Assembly (NCBI GenBank): GCA_963575745.1
Contig: CAUYUJ010020148.1
Location: 512,367 to 576,366 of the forward strand
Direction of reading: 5' to 3'
Source: Prorocentrum cordatum
Lineage: Eukaryota > Sar > Dinophyceae > Prorocentrales > Prorocentraceae
Length of the DNA stretch: 64,000 nt
Shown: one piece after another, positions 42,650-53,235 of the stretch
How the letters are laid out: each line of letters begins with the position of its first letter
Numbering within the stretch: position 1 is the first letter of the stretch
Notes under the pieces: model-generated
Told to the model about the DNA's origin: nothing
Database searches by the model: none
Seen by the model: the letters and a program-made list of their open reading frames with translations, nothing else
Made by a program: the position numbers and the translations under genes

Positions 42650-44110
42650 ACTGTGCCACCAGTGTTACGAGGGCCACAAGCAGAGCTACGAGATCCACCA
42701 GACGAGCTACCAGGGCAACCTGCTACGCGACGAGGGCCACTAGCAGAGCTACGAGGGCAAGAACCAGAGCTACGAGAACCACCAGCAACGCTACCAGGGC
42801 AACCTGCTACGCGACGAGGGCCACCGGCAGAGCTACGAGGGCAAGAAGCAGAGCTTCCAGAACCCCCCGCTGAGCTACGGGGGCCACCAGCAGATCTTCG
42901 AGAACCACCAGCCGTGCTACGAGGGCCACCCGCAGAGCTTCAATGTCCACAAGAAGAGCGTCGAGGGCCACCAGTTGTGGTACCAGGGCCACCTCCCGAG
43001 GTACAAGGACCACCCGCTTAGCTACGAAGGCCGTTGGTTGAGCTACGAGAACCACAGGCTGAACTACGATGGCCGCAAGCAGAGCATCAAGATCGACACG
43101 CAGAGCCACAAGGGCCACCTGCGGAGCTGTGACGGGCACCATTGCAGCTCCGAGGGCCTCCAGCTGAGCTGTAGTGGCCACAAGCAGAACTTAAAAGGGT
43201 AACGCGCAGAGCCACGAGGGCCACGTGTGGAGCTAAAAGGGCCACCAATAGAGCTACGAGGGCCACGAGCAGGCGTGCCTTCTGGAAAACTGAATACGTC
43301 AAGATGACAGCCGACGATTCCGATTCGGACCACGGGGACGAGCTACCAGCACAGCTGCGAGGGCCACCTGCAGAGCTACGAGGGCTGCAAGCAAAGCGCT
43401 GAGAGCCACCAGCCGAGCTATGAGAGCTGCCAGCGGAGCTCCGATGGCCACCAGCTGAGCTACGTGAGCCACCAGCTGAGCTGCGAGAGCCACCAGCGGC
43501 AGCTACCAGGACCACCTCCTGGGCTACGAAAGCCGCCAGTGGAGCCACTATGGCCACAGGCTGACTTACGAGAACCTCCACTTGAGCTGCGAGGGCCACC
43601 GGCTGAACAACGAGGACCACAAGCTGGGCTACAAGGGCCACACGCAGGGCTACGAGGGCCACCGGTTGAGCGACACGGGCCACAAGTTGAGCAGCGGGAG
43701 CCGTGAGCAGAGCCACGAGTGCCACCAGCTGAACTACAAGAGCCACGGGCAGAGCCTCGAGAGCCTTCAGCAGAGCTTTGAGGACCACCTTCTGAGCTTC
43801 GATGGCAACAAACTGAGCTCCGAGGGCCGCGAGCAGAATTTCGAGAGCAACCAGGTGCGCTACTCGTGCTACAAGCGGAGCTGCGAGGGCCACGAGAGTC
43901 ACCAGCGGAGCCACCAGGACCACCTCCTGAGCTACGAGAGCCACCAGCGGAGCTATTGGGGCAACCAGGGGGAACTTCCATCACAGCTGCAGGGGCCACC
44001 AGCTGAACAACGAGGACCACAAGCTGGGCTACCAGGGCCTCGCACAGAGCTTCGTGGACCTCCTGCTGGGCTACGGGGACCTCCTGCTGAGCTCGAGCGG
44101 GTCGTCCACG
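42650..44110 (+). repeat. 21-bp minisatellite (GGCCACCAGCAGAGCTACGA type)
   Basis: Units of 21 bp run for about 1.4 kb, broken by a short unrelated stretch near 43285-43335. One frame reads a YEGHQQS heptapeptide, another GPPAELR. Stops and frame slips occur, so protein function is doubtful. Confidence 0.85.
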
Positions 44111-44760
44111 ATTTGATCTACAGCCGGAACCACAGGCCTTTCCTCAAGAACTACACCTTGCAGGGAGAGCGCCGGGAACACGCATCTCCAGAAGCTATTG
44201 GAGCAGCAGTGGCAAACCGTGAGAAGTAACGTAAACACAGGCCCACTCCAGAACATAAGCGAAGTGATGTGAGACATGGCTGTTGAGAAGCGTGGCAAAG
44301 ACGAGGCTGAAGGGTACCGCCGCAGGCGGGAGCCCAAAGGAGACCAAACGACCCATCACCATAGTTGATATTGCCGAGGCGACTCTCGGCAAGAAGTACG
44401 TTAATAGCGTAGTAGTTCAGGCCGACGCCCTGCGGACTACGGTCCGATGGGGGGGCGGCCGAGAGTCCACGGAAGCAGAGCTGCAATCCGGCGGAGGCCG
44501 CAGAGGTGGAACCATTTGTGCAACATGCTGTTCGCATCAGGGGCCGGCACAGCGTTACGGACAAGGGTATTACAAGTACTACTATACTGGCAATATACCA
44601 CGTCTACATCAAACGCGCCGTAGGGACGATGAGTGGACTTCTCCCTTTTCCTTCCCCCTCCCCCTCCCTTGGGGGGCCCTGCGTCATCTGCCCGCGGCGC
44701 GCCCGGCGCGCGAGGCAGACCGGCGACGCGGACAGGGGACGCCCGAAGGCGATGCGAGAT
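44111..44760 (+). other. Unassigned region after the 21-bp array
   Basis: Frames with some protein character (VVHDLIYSRNHRPFLKNYTL up to 44229; RPITIVDIAEATLGKKYVNS around 44350-44400) but no family and no consistent gene model. Confidence 0.3.
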
Positions 44761-44767
44761 AGAGAGG

Positions 44768-44800
<33 letters not shown>

Positions 44801-44935
44801 CGACAGAAAGAGAGAGAGATATATATAGAGAGAGAGAGAGAGAGAGAGTGATAGAGAGCGAAAGGAGGGCCAGGAGGAGGGCCAGGAGGAGGGCCAGAAA
44901 GAGGAGGACCATGAGGACCAGGAAAAGGAATCCTC
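44761..44935 (+). repeat. (GA)n and GGCCAGGAGGA repeats
   Basis: GAGAGA tract 44761-44855, then GGCCAGGAGGAG units. Confidence 0.9.
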
Positions 44936-45160
44936 GTGGCTACGGGCCTCGATCCTGGACCCTTGATTCGACCCTGCGCCCTCGGTCCCCAGAGCTCAGG
45001 ACCACTTCCCGTGGACTTCTTTTTCGTACCAGATTGTGTTGGCTACAGCCCTGGATTCCGGCGAGGGCACCCCGAGGCCGAACGCGATCAAACACATTCG
45101 TGGGTTGCAGGTGTGTGCCTCGAGCCTCAACCTGCGATGAGGGATACGGAGGGATACTAA
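44936..45160 (+). repeat. Dispersed repeat, 8745-family relative
   Basis: TCGTGGCTACGGGCCTCGATCC and GGCGAGGGCACCCCGAGGCC match in order 45553-45745, so the block flanks the GGA tract on both sides. Confidence 0.55.
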
Positions 45161-45552
45161 TAGGAGGAGGGGAAGGAGGAGGTTCAGGAAAAGGGAAGAG
45201 GACAGGGAGGAGGAGGATGAGGAGGAGGGAGGAGGAGGAGGAGCGCGGAGGAACGCGGAGGAGCGGAGGAGGAGAGGAGGCGGAGGGGGGGGAGGGGCGG
45301 AGAAGGCGGGGGGGGCGGAGGAGGACGGAGGAGGAGGAGGAGGAGGAGAGGAGGAGGAGGAGGAGAAGCAAGAAAGGAGGAGAAGGGGGAAAAGAGGAAA
45401 GGAGGAAAAGGAGGAGGAGGAGGCACAAGAGAAGGTAACAGGAGGAGGAGAAGGAGGAGGAGGAGGAGGAGGAGGAGAGGGAGGAGGGGGAGGGGAGGAG
45501 GAGGGAGGAGGAGGAGGAGGAGGAGGAGGAAGAGGAGGAGGAGGAGGACGAG
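45161..45552 (+). repeat. (GGA)n purine tract
   Basis: About 390 bp of G/A with few interruptions. Confidence 0.95.
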
Positions 45553-46105
45553 GAACCCTCGTGGCTACGTGCCTCGATCCTCGCCCCTCGATTCCCTACA
45601 GGTCTGCCCAGACATCCGGCGATGCTGTGTTTTCCCCAATGCGCGGCCCCAGAGGTTCCTCCCCCTCCCCCAGGCCAAGTTGTTTGTTCGCCATGGATCC
45701 GTTTTGAAGGTCCTGCGGCCGGGCGAGAGGGGCCCCAGAGGCCGAAGGCGACCAAACAAACCCGCTCGTGTTGCAGGTCTGGGCTTCAATCCTCGTTCCC
45801 CCAGGAGGAAGAACAGGAGAAGGAGAAGGAAGAGGAGGAAGGATGAGGACGACGAGGACGAGGACGAGGAGGAAGACGAGGAGGAGGAGGAGGAGCCCCT
45901 CGCATGGAGCATGCCAAAACATGGATCTCGGGTTTCCAGCGCCACGGGTCAACCTGACTGTTGCGTCTTGACGATCCAGAATGGTGCTGGAACGCCATTT
46001 TCAGGGGTTCAGCACAGAGAGTCCACGTACCAGTTGCGCCCGCGTAGTCTTGAATCCGTCCAAAACGTTCTTTCTGGTACGGTGATCATGGAAATCCGTG
46101 AAACA
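45553..46105. other. Second flank copy and spacer
   Basis: 45553-45790 repeats the 44936 block. 45800-45900 is a GAGGACGAGG tract. Then unassigned DNA to the 85-bp array. Confidence 0.45.
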
Positions 46106-46465
46106 GCTCTTGAACGTGTTGTAAACGAAAGTGCGCGGCGCTAAGGCGAGAGCCACATTTTGAAAAGGAACCGCCTTCAATCCTCCGTGAACCTCTGGCA
46201 AATGTTTAAAACGAATGTGCGTCGCGATAAGGCGAGAGCCACATTTTGAAAACGACCCGCCCTCAATCCGTGAACCTCTTGCAATTTCTTAAACCGAATG
46301 TGCGCCGCGCCAAGGCGAGAGCCACATTTTGAAGTCAACTCGCCCTCAATCCGTGCAACTCTTGCGAATGTTTGAAACGAATGTGCACCGCGCTAAGGCG
46401 AGAGTCACATGTTGAAAACCACCCGCCCTCCATCTGTGAAATTGTTGCCAATTGTTCGAAGTTCC
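46106..46465 (+). repeat. ~85-bp tandem repeat, 4 units
   Basis: ACGAATGTGCG and AAGGCGAGAGCCACATTTTG recur; unit starts near 46124, 46210, 46295 and 46378. Each unit ends CCCTCAATCCGTGAAC. Confidence 0.9.
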
Positions 46466-46559
46466 ATAGTCATAAATGGTGAGGACGTCTCATGCGAAAC
46501 GCCCAGCCCGCCCTAAAAGCTGGCCTCGGGATGCAACAGGGATAAGTTATGTATTGAGA

Positions 46560-46614
46560 AGGAATGGAGAAGGAGGAGGCGGAGGAGGCGGAGGAGGCGG
46601 AGGAGGGAGGAACA

Positions 46615-46713
<99 letters not shown>

Positions 46714-47010
46714 GGTGGTGGTGGTGGTGGTGTGGTGTGGTGGTGGTGTTGGTGGTGACGAGGAGGAGGAGGAGGGAGGAGGAAGAGAGGAGGAGAGGGA
46801 GGATGAGAGGGAGGAGGAGAGGAGGAGGGGGAGGGGGAGGAGGGAGGAGGGAGGAGGGAGGAGAGGGAGGAGAGAGGAGGAGGGGGAGGGAGGAGGGAGG
46901 GAGGAGGGGGAGGAGGAGGTAAGAAGGAGGAGGTAGGGAGGAGGGAGGAGGGAGGAGGAGGAGGAGGAGGAGGAGGAGGAGGAGGAGGAGGAGGAGGAGG
47001 AGGAGGAGGG
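46560..47010 (+). repeat. (GGA), (GAT)n and (GGT) microsatellites
   Basis: GGA/GGC 46560-46612, near-pure GAT 46618-46710, GGT/GTT 46711-46757, GGA/GGGA 46758-47010. Confidence 0.95.
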
Positions 47011-47190
47011 GGCCCTGCATCCTCGACCGCTGCGCGCGCCTGGCCGCGGGCCACGCCGGCGAGGCGGAGGGCCTGCTGGACACGGCCGCGGCCGCGGCCG
47101 CCCCGCTCAGCGAGGCGCCCGCCTCCGAAGGGGGCGCCGCGGCGGAGCCGGCGCTGAAGGAGGCGGAGGCGCCGGCGCCGCCCCGCTCGA
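47011..47190 (+). CDS. Coiled-coil protein gene, exon 1 (of those visible)
   Basis: The frame CILDRCARLAAGHAGEAEGL, LDTAAAAAAPLSEAPASEGG, EPALKEAEA uses almost only G/C third bases and lacks a start codon, as expected for an internal exon. It resembles the Ala-rich turn and following helix (..ALKEAEA..) of repeated coiled-coil proteins common in dinoflagellates, by recollection. The frame runs to TAG at 47217-47219, so a donor before it is needed; AG|GC after KEAE is a candidate. The last part is duplicated at 47708-47801. Confidence 0.5.
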
Positions 47191-47403
47191 GGTCGGACGA
47201 TGGAGGTTCGAGGGTATAGAGCATCGACATTTTTTTATAGCGGTGTCATCTGCACCCACATTGGCGCGTAAGCTGCCCGCGTAAGGTCACGCGTAGGCGC
47301 CCTCGTCTCCAATGCAGCGTGCCGCGCCGACGGCCTGCGTAAGCCTCAGCGTAAGGTCGCCATGTCATCTCGCGGAAGACTCATTTTTTGGGTCGTCGCT
47401 CAA

Positions 47404-47570
47404 ATGGGGTCCGAGCAGAGGTGGTCGAAGGATCGCTCCGCATCGGCGAAGGGGCGCGATGTGGAGCTGAGCTTTCTCCACGCGGGTAGCGCCCATGCCT
47501 CGCCTACGTCGCCGATGCAGCGCCGATGCGTGGCGATCGTTCGGCCCCATCTACTCGGACCCCGTCTAGG
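47404..47570. mobile_element. Foldback element related to 9928-10026
   Basis: Left ATGGGGTCCGAGCAGAGG.. and right ..CCCATCTACTCGGACCCC pair over roughly 45 bases with mismatches. Larger middle than the 99-bp copy. No matching target duplication seen. Confidence 0.6.
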
Positions 47571-47707
47571 AGGCCTCTGTGTTTCGCCCTGGACGAGGAT
47601 CGTGGAGGACGAAGGAGCTTCCAGGACCGAAGATCACCTGGGCCTACTCGTGTCTCTGGGAGGGCTCTCGTCGCCACGGCTGGGTTCCTCGCTCGCCTTC
47701 CAGGGGG

Positions 47708-47801
47708 GGCGCCCCCGCGAAGCCAGCGCTGAAGGAGGCGGAGGCGCCAGCGCTGCCCTGCTCGAGAGGCGGACGATCGATCGAGTTGCGAGGATAGAGG
47801 A
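47708..47801 (+). pseudogene. Duplicate of the 3' part of the exon at 47011
   Basis: AGCGCTGAAGGAGGCGGAGG and the following 60 bases match 47142-47225 with substitutions and one small indel, including the in-frame stop region. Lies inside the presumed intron. Confidence 0.65.
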
Positions 47802-47934
47802 TCCAAGGTCTTCAAAGTTTCTCACCCCATCCGGGCCTCTGGGAGGCTTCTCGTCGCCACGGCTGCCTTCCCTTCGAAACTCAGGCCGGAACGCGCCTCA
47901 GGAGAGGTCTGGGGCCCGACTTTGAAGGATGACG

Positions 47935-48390
47935 AGGGGGGGGGGGGAAGGGGGAAAGGGGGGTCGGAGGAAAGGGTTTGAGACTCCGGGCTTTCACACG
48001 GTTTCACGGGTTCCTGGCAGTGGTCTCGCCTCGGGATTCTCTCCAGCAGCTGCGCCTCGGCGACGGCTTTCCAGGGGTGCACGGACCGCCCCGGACGGGC
48101 CGCCGCATGCCCGAGCTCGCACCCGAAAGCCTGACGATAAGGACCATCCGGGCCGGACGAAAGGGAAGGATCGGGAAAGGGGGACGACAGGGGGGAGATA
48201 GGCTCATGGGAGGATGCATCGACCCCCAATCGCCCACTGATCGCCGATGGAGGCCCGATAGCCCACTCCCGCCCAGGAGCGACCGGATTCGCTATCGGGG
48301 GCCTATCGCCGATCTATCGGCGATGTATCTCCGATTCTTGGTCGATGCTTCCCCCCTGACCAGGTCCTCCCCCAACGTTCCCCCTCACTC
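47935..48390 (+). repeat. Dispersed repeat family K, copy 5 (long form)
   Basis: Same long lead-in as 40590 and the palindromic core at 48235-48345. Confidence 0.85.
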
Positions 48391-48432
48391 CTGTCCCCCT
48401 GGAATCGGACGAAAGCCGGGGGGGATAAGGAA

Positions 48433-48546
48433 GTGGGGAAGTACGACGGGCCCAAGGCGGCTCTGGCGAAGGCCGAGGCGGCCGTCAAGGAGGCGAGGCA
48501 GGTCGTCTCCAAGCAGGTGATCATGGCGAAGAAGTTCGCCCCGGAG
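48433..48546 (+). CDS. Coiled-coil protein gene, exon 2
   Basis: 38 codons: YDGPKAALAKAEAAVKEARQ, VVSKQVIMAKKFAPE. Clear heptad-like Ala/Lys/Glu helix with G/C third positions. I place the end at CCGGAG with a GA donor (GACCGA), because joining to GCGAAGCGG at 54910 keeps phase 0 and gives FAPE-AKRLALTEF, matching the usual continuation in this protein type. A GT alternative exists downstream (GGCG|GTGAGT). The left border is uncertain; family K ends just upstream. A structural or scaffold role is inferred only from composition. Confidence 0.6.
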
Positions 48547-48837
48547 GACCGACAGGGCAGGGGCGGTGAGTCGCTCTGCCTCCACGCTGCCGTGGTGGCG
48601 CAGGAGGGCAGGCCTTGGGCGGAGCAAAGCCGTCGCTGCGTGCGTGGAGCCCCCTTCGAGCCTCCTCCTCATCCTGCTCCTCCCCTTCCGCCTCCTCAGC
48701 CTCCTCCTTTCCATTCCTCCTCCTCCCGGCGTCTGCGCAGGCCTCCGGGGATGTCCAGAGGTCTCCAATAGGCCCCAGGAGGCACGAGTGCCCCAGAAGC
48801 CGACGACATGCTACAAGCAGGTGGGACGTCGATCAGA

Positions 48838-48990
48838 TTCTTCTCCTCGTCCTCCTCCTCGTTCCGTTCCTCCCTCCTCCTGCTCCTCCTCCTCCTGCTC
48901 CTCCTCCTGCTCCTCCTCCTGCTCCTCCTCCTCCTCCTCCTCCTCCTCCTCTTCCTCCCCCTCCCCCTCCCCCTCCCCCTCCTCTCCCTC
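48838..48990 (+). repeat. (CTC)n / CTCCTG microsatellite
   Basis: Pyrimidine tract with CTG variants. Confidence 0.95.
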
Positions 48991-49196
48991 CTTATACAAC
49001 CCCTCCCCTCGCTGTAGCGTGCCCAGCAGCTAGATTACAGATGTCCTTTTGTACGGTTCTGGCGAGGACTCCTAACGATCACAGGCTGTCTTCCTCCCCA
49101 GTGTGCTGCCAGGCCAATCCTTGGCCGAGGCCGGGGCGCCGAGCATCGCTGGCTGAAGCCAGCCTGGCACTGGCGCTCCCCCCTGCCTAACCTTAA

Positions 49197-49311
49197 GTCG
49201 GGCGTGTCTCCCTACAGGGGGATTTTCGACGAGCCATAAAGATACTCCCAAAATTTTTGGGGTATTTCCTATACTTCGTCGAAGATCCCCCTGTAGGGGG
49301 ACACGCCCGAC
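49197..49311. mobile_element. 115-bp foldback (GGGCGTGTC family), copy 1
   Basis: Arms of about 36 bases (GTCGGGCGTGTCTCCCTACA.. and its complement ending CACGCCCGAC) with two mismatches; loop AT-rich. A direct repeat ACTGGCGCTCCCC..TGCCTAACC of about 25 bp flanks it (49169 and 49317). Confidence 0.85.
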
Positions 49312-49814
49312 GTAACACTGGCGCTCCCCCTGCCTAACCCGCGGACTTCCAGGATGTGGTCCGCTGTGGGCCAGCCACCGGGTTCTGACCGTAGAGGCGC
49401 TCACGGTGTGTTAGCTACCGGCGAAGTAGGCGACTCAGTTGTAGGAAGGCGTGGTTCGTGGCCAAGCCAATTGTGGGAACGCGTGGGCGTGTTTTTCTAC
49501 ATCTCGCTGTGTCGTTTTCAATCGATCTGTTCGCACATTTGAAATGTAGGGAACGGTGCTTCCTGATTTCCTACATGTTGTTTTGCGAGAGCTCGGTGTC
49601 ACAAAAACAATATTCCCAATCGCACCGTCAACCAAGCACGCCGTCAACGCGGCCTTGGTCTGACCGTCTTGCAGTTGCACGGTCTCCAGCACTTCTCTGA
49701 CCGTCGCTTATCCCCTCATGAACGATTTGGCTATCCCTCAAGCCTTCAGCAGCAGGATCTTGGGGGAGTGGGATCAGAGGAGTGTGTAGCATGCCGCAGT
49801 TGCGGATAAGAGTG
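49312..49814. other. Unassigned spacer
   Basis: No exon or repeat recognised after the direct-repeat flank. Confidence 0.3.
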
Positions 49815-50033
49815 AGGGGGCGGGCGCGGGGTGGGTCGCGGGTGGGTCGCGGGCGGGTCGCGGGGTGTTCGCGGGGTGGGTCGCGGGCGGGTCGCGGGTG
49901 GGTCATTGTGGGTTGCGGGTGGGTCGCGGGTGGGTCGCGGGTGGGTCGCGGGGTGGGTCGCGGGGTGGGTCGCGGGTTGTGTCGCGGGTTGTGTCGCGGG
50001 TGGGTCGCGGGTTGGGTCGCGGGAGGGACGACG
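49815..50033 (+). repeat. GGGTGGGTCGC minisatellite (10-11 bp)
   Basis: About 20 units with CGGGCGGGTCGC and GTTGTGTCGC variants. G-runs spaced for G-quadruplex formation. Confidence 0.92.
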
Positions 50034-50744
50034 ATAATAAAGTAAAACAACACAACAAAAATCCGCACTGCGTGAACCCACTTCAGCCTCCGGCGAGTTC
50101 ACGTGTGCAATTGGCCTCGATAGGCCGTCAGGGTGAGTGGGGCCGTTTTTGTTGAACCCCCCACTAAATTGAATCTCCCCGCTTCGCCTCCAGTCCCATT
50201 GTCGATGATGCTCGTTCGATGCTGCATCGTAGTAGGCAATCTGGCCCCAAGGGCGCACACTGAAACGGAGAGAGGGGTCAGCCGCCCGCCCTGCCACTGA
50301 CTCACCTCTCTCCAGATGTTTGTTTCTGTGTAGTCGAGGGTCTCCCGCGGGACGACGCGAAGGCATGTGCTAGGCAGGCCCTCAGTGGGCTCTGGGAGCC
50401 ACAGGGCCGTGTCTCCACCGTTTTAGTTTTTCTGTGATTTTGCCGTATCTGGCGCCATGTTTTGAAGTTTCCGGCGCCGTCGTTCGACCGTGTTCGTTTC
50501 CCTCGGCGGGGGGCCAGGTCCAGATCACCCCTTTCTAACCGGAGCCGCATCGTTGTCGAACCGGTTCCGAACATCTTTCGGCTTCTAAGGTTGCCGAGGC
50601 CATTTTCGTGAACAGTTCTACCGCCCTTTCGGTGGAATCATTGGTGCTGTGTGCAGGATTCAGAGACAGGATGTCTGAAAACGGTCGCAGACTGGCCTTG
50701 CCGTTTCCAGGCTGTGCACACTGAGGGCAGGCCCAGGTCGAGGA
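50034..50744. other. Unassigned spacer
   Basis: Nothing recognised. Confidence 0.3.
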
Positions 50745-50850
50745 GGAGTCGCTCCAGAGCGTTCCCGAGCGCTCTCGGAACGCCCCGCAGCGCTCTGAAA
50801 CGGCCACGGCGCCCGATGGATCCTCCAGGCCCGCTGGCTCTCAGGGATGT
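50745..50850 (+). repeat. Dispersed repeat family L, copy 1
   Basis: GCTCTCGGAACGC, GCGCTCTG, GGCGCCCGATGGATC and CCCGCTGGCTCTCA match in order 53140-53235. Confidence 0.65.
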
Positions 50851-51124
50851 CCGATCCATAAGTCGTGTTCCTGTTAAGCGAGCTCTTCTTGTGCCAGGCG
50901 AGCCTTTGCTGGCCCACGCCTTCGCATCAGCCTCCTCGCCGTTATCCCCCTCACCGCCCTTGTCGTCATCCTCGTCTCTGTGGGCGCGCTCGTTGTCGTC
51001 GTCGTCGGCGCCCCGCCCATTGCTGCGACGTCGACTTATTCAATCGCTTCGCTCATTCCGCCGGCCCATGTTGCATGATCGCTACTGCTTCGACGTGGGC
51101 CCGGGGCCATTGTGGCGCCGCCGA

Positions 51125-51260
51125 GGAGGAGGAAGATGAGGATTGGGAAGGGGAGGGGAGGAGGAGGAGAGGATGAGAAGGATAAGTAGGAGGAGGAGGA
51201 GGAGGAGGAGGAGGAGGAGGAAGGGGCAGAGGAGGAAGAGGAAGGGGCAGAGGAGGAAGC
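51125..51260 (+). repeat. (GGA)n / GAGGAAGGGGCA tract
   Basis: Purine tract with two GGAAGGGGCAGAGGA units. Confidence 0.9.
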
Positions 51261-51289
51261 CTCTCGTTGGCATCTTGTGTTGCTCTTGG

Positions 51290-52045
51290 GGCCAAACAGG
51301 GTCGTCGTCAAGATGCTTCTTTGGGAGGCCTCTTGGGGTCTTTTGAGAAGCCGTTCGGGGGCGCCTGGGAGGCATTTTTGAAGCCTTCTGGGGCCTCTTG
51401 GGGCCTCTTTTGGGCCTCCTGGGGGCCTCCTGGGGCCTCTTGGGGGCCTCTTGGCGGCATCTTGGGGCCTCTTGGGGGCCTCTCGGGGCCTCTCGGGGCC
51501 TCCTGGGGCTCTCTTGGGGCGGAAGGCTCGAGTTTTCGGTTCGTGGTCCCCCTCTTGGGCCCCTCTTGGGGCCGTCTTGGGGCCGTCTTGGGCCGTCTTG
51601 GGCGCCTCTTGAGCCGTCTTGGGGCCCTCTTGGGCCCTCTTGGGGCCCTCTTGGAAGCCTCTTGGCCCGTCTTGGGGCGCTCTTGGGAGCCTCTTGGGCC
51701 GTCTTGGAGCATCGGATGGCCGAAAAGGCGACAAGGCCAAAATCCTTGTCAAATCATTTTGAAATTTATGATTTTGGCCTCTCGGGGCCCTCTTGTGAGG
51801 CCTCTTGGAGGCCACTTGGAGGCCTCTTGGGCCGTCTTGGGGTCATCATCGGCGTCTTGGAGCGCTCTTTGGGCGTCTCGGGGGCCTCTTGGGCAGTCTT
51901 GGGGGCCTCTTGAGGCCCTCTTGGCGCGCTCTGGGGGCCTGAGAGGCCGCGCCCAGGAGGAAAACCATTTCTGAGTCGGACCACCTGGGACCTTGCCGGG
52001 ACCTTGCCGAGGTACTTTTCGTCCGGGGACCCACAGGGGCCACCC
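51290..52045 (+). repeat. TCTTGGGGCC array 5 with core and tail
   Basis: Densest array: CCTCTTGGGGCC and CGTCTTGGG units at 51320-51705 and 51780-51940. The core at 51705-51780 has GGATGGCCGAAAAGGCGACA and GGCCAAAATCC. The tail 51985-52040 holds GGACCTTGCCGGGACCTTGC and GGTACTTTTCGTCCGGGGAC. The core also occurs, inverted, at 63870-63960; the tail also at 25205-25265. Confidence 0.85.
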
Positions 52046-52329
52046 CACGCGCGCGAACTAGAAATATTGTTAACCAGTTGCCGGAGATCTTGGCACGGTC
52101 TGGCCCGTTGGGCCGGCGCATTCTCATCCGGCCTTCGTCGTCATGTGTGGCTAATTCCTTAGCTCTTAGTTTCAGTGGAGAGGCGCGAATTGAGCAGGAG
52201 TCAGCCATGAAGGCCCTCGTCTCTGGGGACCCTCATGGGGCCCTCTTGGGGCCCTCATGGCGCTAAAGGGAGGCCTGTGGGGCTCTAGTGGGCCGCTCTT
52301 GGGGCCATCTTAGTGGACAGTGATCGACA
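52046..52329. other. Spacer with trailing CTTGGGGCCCTC units
   Basis: A few array-type units at 52225-52315. No gene. Confidence 0.4.
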
Positions 52330-52765
52330 TTGGGGAGGTAGTCCATCGGATTGCGGTGGACTCCGCTGGGCTCCAATGGAAAATCCATGCGACCCCAGTG
52401 AACTCCATTGGAATACCCACACGACTGCAGCGGGGTCCATGGTCCCCGTTGGAACCATTGGATTCCATCGAGCTCCATAGGACACCATTGGGCACCATTG
52501 GACTCAATTAGGTAACCAGTGCGACTCCATTAGCCTTCTCAAGAAGGACATGGTAGGACTCCATTGCGATCCATTTGAACACCTCAGTGATTCCATATGT
52601 CTCCATTGGCCTCTGTTTGAACTATCGGACCCCGCTGAACGAAGTCATGGCCACACCAAAAGAATCCATTAACAGACCCAAGGGGCCCACTGCCATACCG
52701 CAGGATTCCATTGCCATACCCACGGAGCCCCTTGCCATACCCAATACATCGATTGGAACGCCGAT
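52330..52765 (+). repeat. ACTCCATTGGA / TTGCCATACCC low-complexity array
   Basis: CCATTGGAC, GACTCCATT and (to the right) TTGCCATACC words recur at irregular spacing. Confidence 0.65.
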
Positions 52766-53139
52766 GATGAAAGACCCAAGATCGTGCAAGGGCAGATGTT
52801 ATCCATACCAGTTCTAGAAGTTGAGCGAGAACTCGCTAGGCAAGCCTGCCTGGAGACAACTGTCACTCTAAACCACTTGCGCCTTGAGGGCTTGTAGGAC
52901 ATCCACCGGCGAGTGTTGGTTCGTCGGGGCTATGCGCCGCGTTTCTGTATGACTCTCAGGCCTCGGATGAGGACATCTCTCAGGACACACAGACACAATT
53001 AATCCTCGATTCCCCCCAAAAAAATGCGAAAATATGGGAAGTGGGGGGGAAGACAGAAACCCAGAAAATATGGGAAAATATGGGGAACAATTTTTTTTGT
53101 GTGTATTTATTTGTGTGTCCTGGGGCCCCTTCAATCTCG
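52766..53139. other. Unassigned spacer
   Basis: Short AAATATGGGAA words at 53023-53085. No gene seen. Confidence 0.3.
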
Positions 53140-53235
53140 TTCCGCAGCGCTCGGGAACGCTCTCAGAGCAGTCCCCACCGCTCTGGGGCGGCCGCGGCGC
53201 CCGATGTATCCCTCAGACCCGCCGGCTCTCACAGA
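53140..53235 (+). repeat. Dispersed repeat family L, copy 2
   Basis: GCTCGGGAACGCTCTC, CGGCGCCCGATGTATC, CCGCCGGCTCTCACAG. Confidence 0.65.

Noticed and set aside
43087-44020. Minus frames rich in VALVAQLVAL
   Set aside because: Antisense of the 21-bp array.
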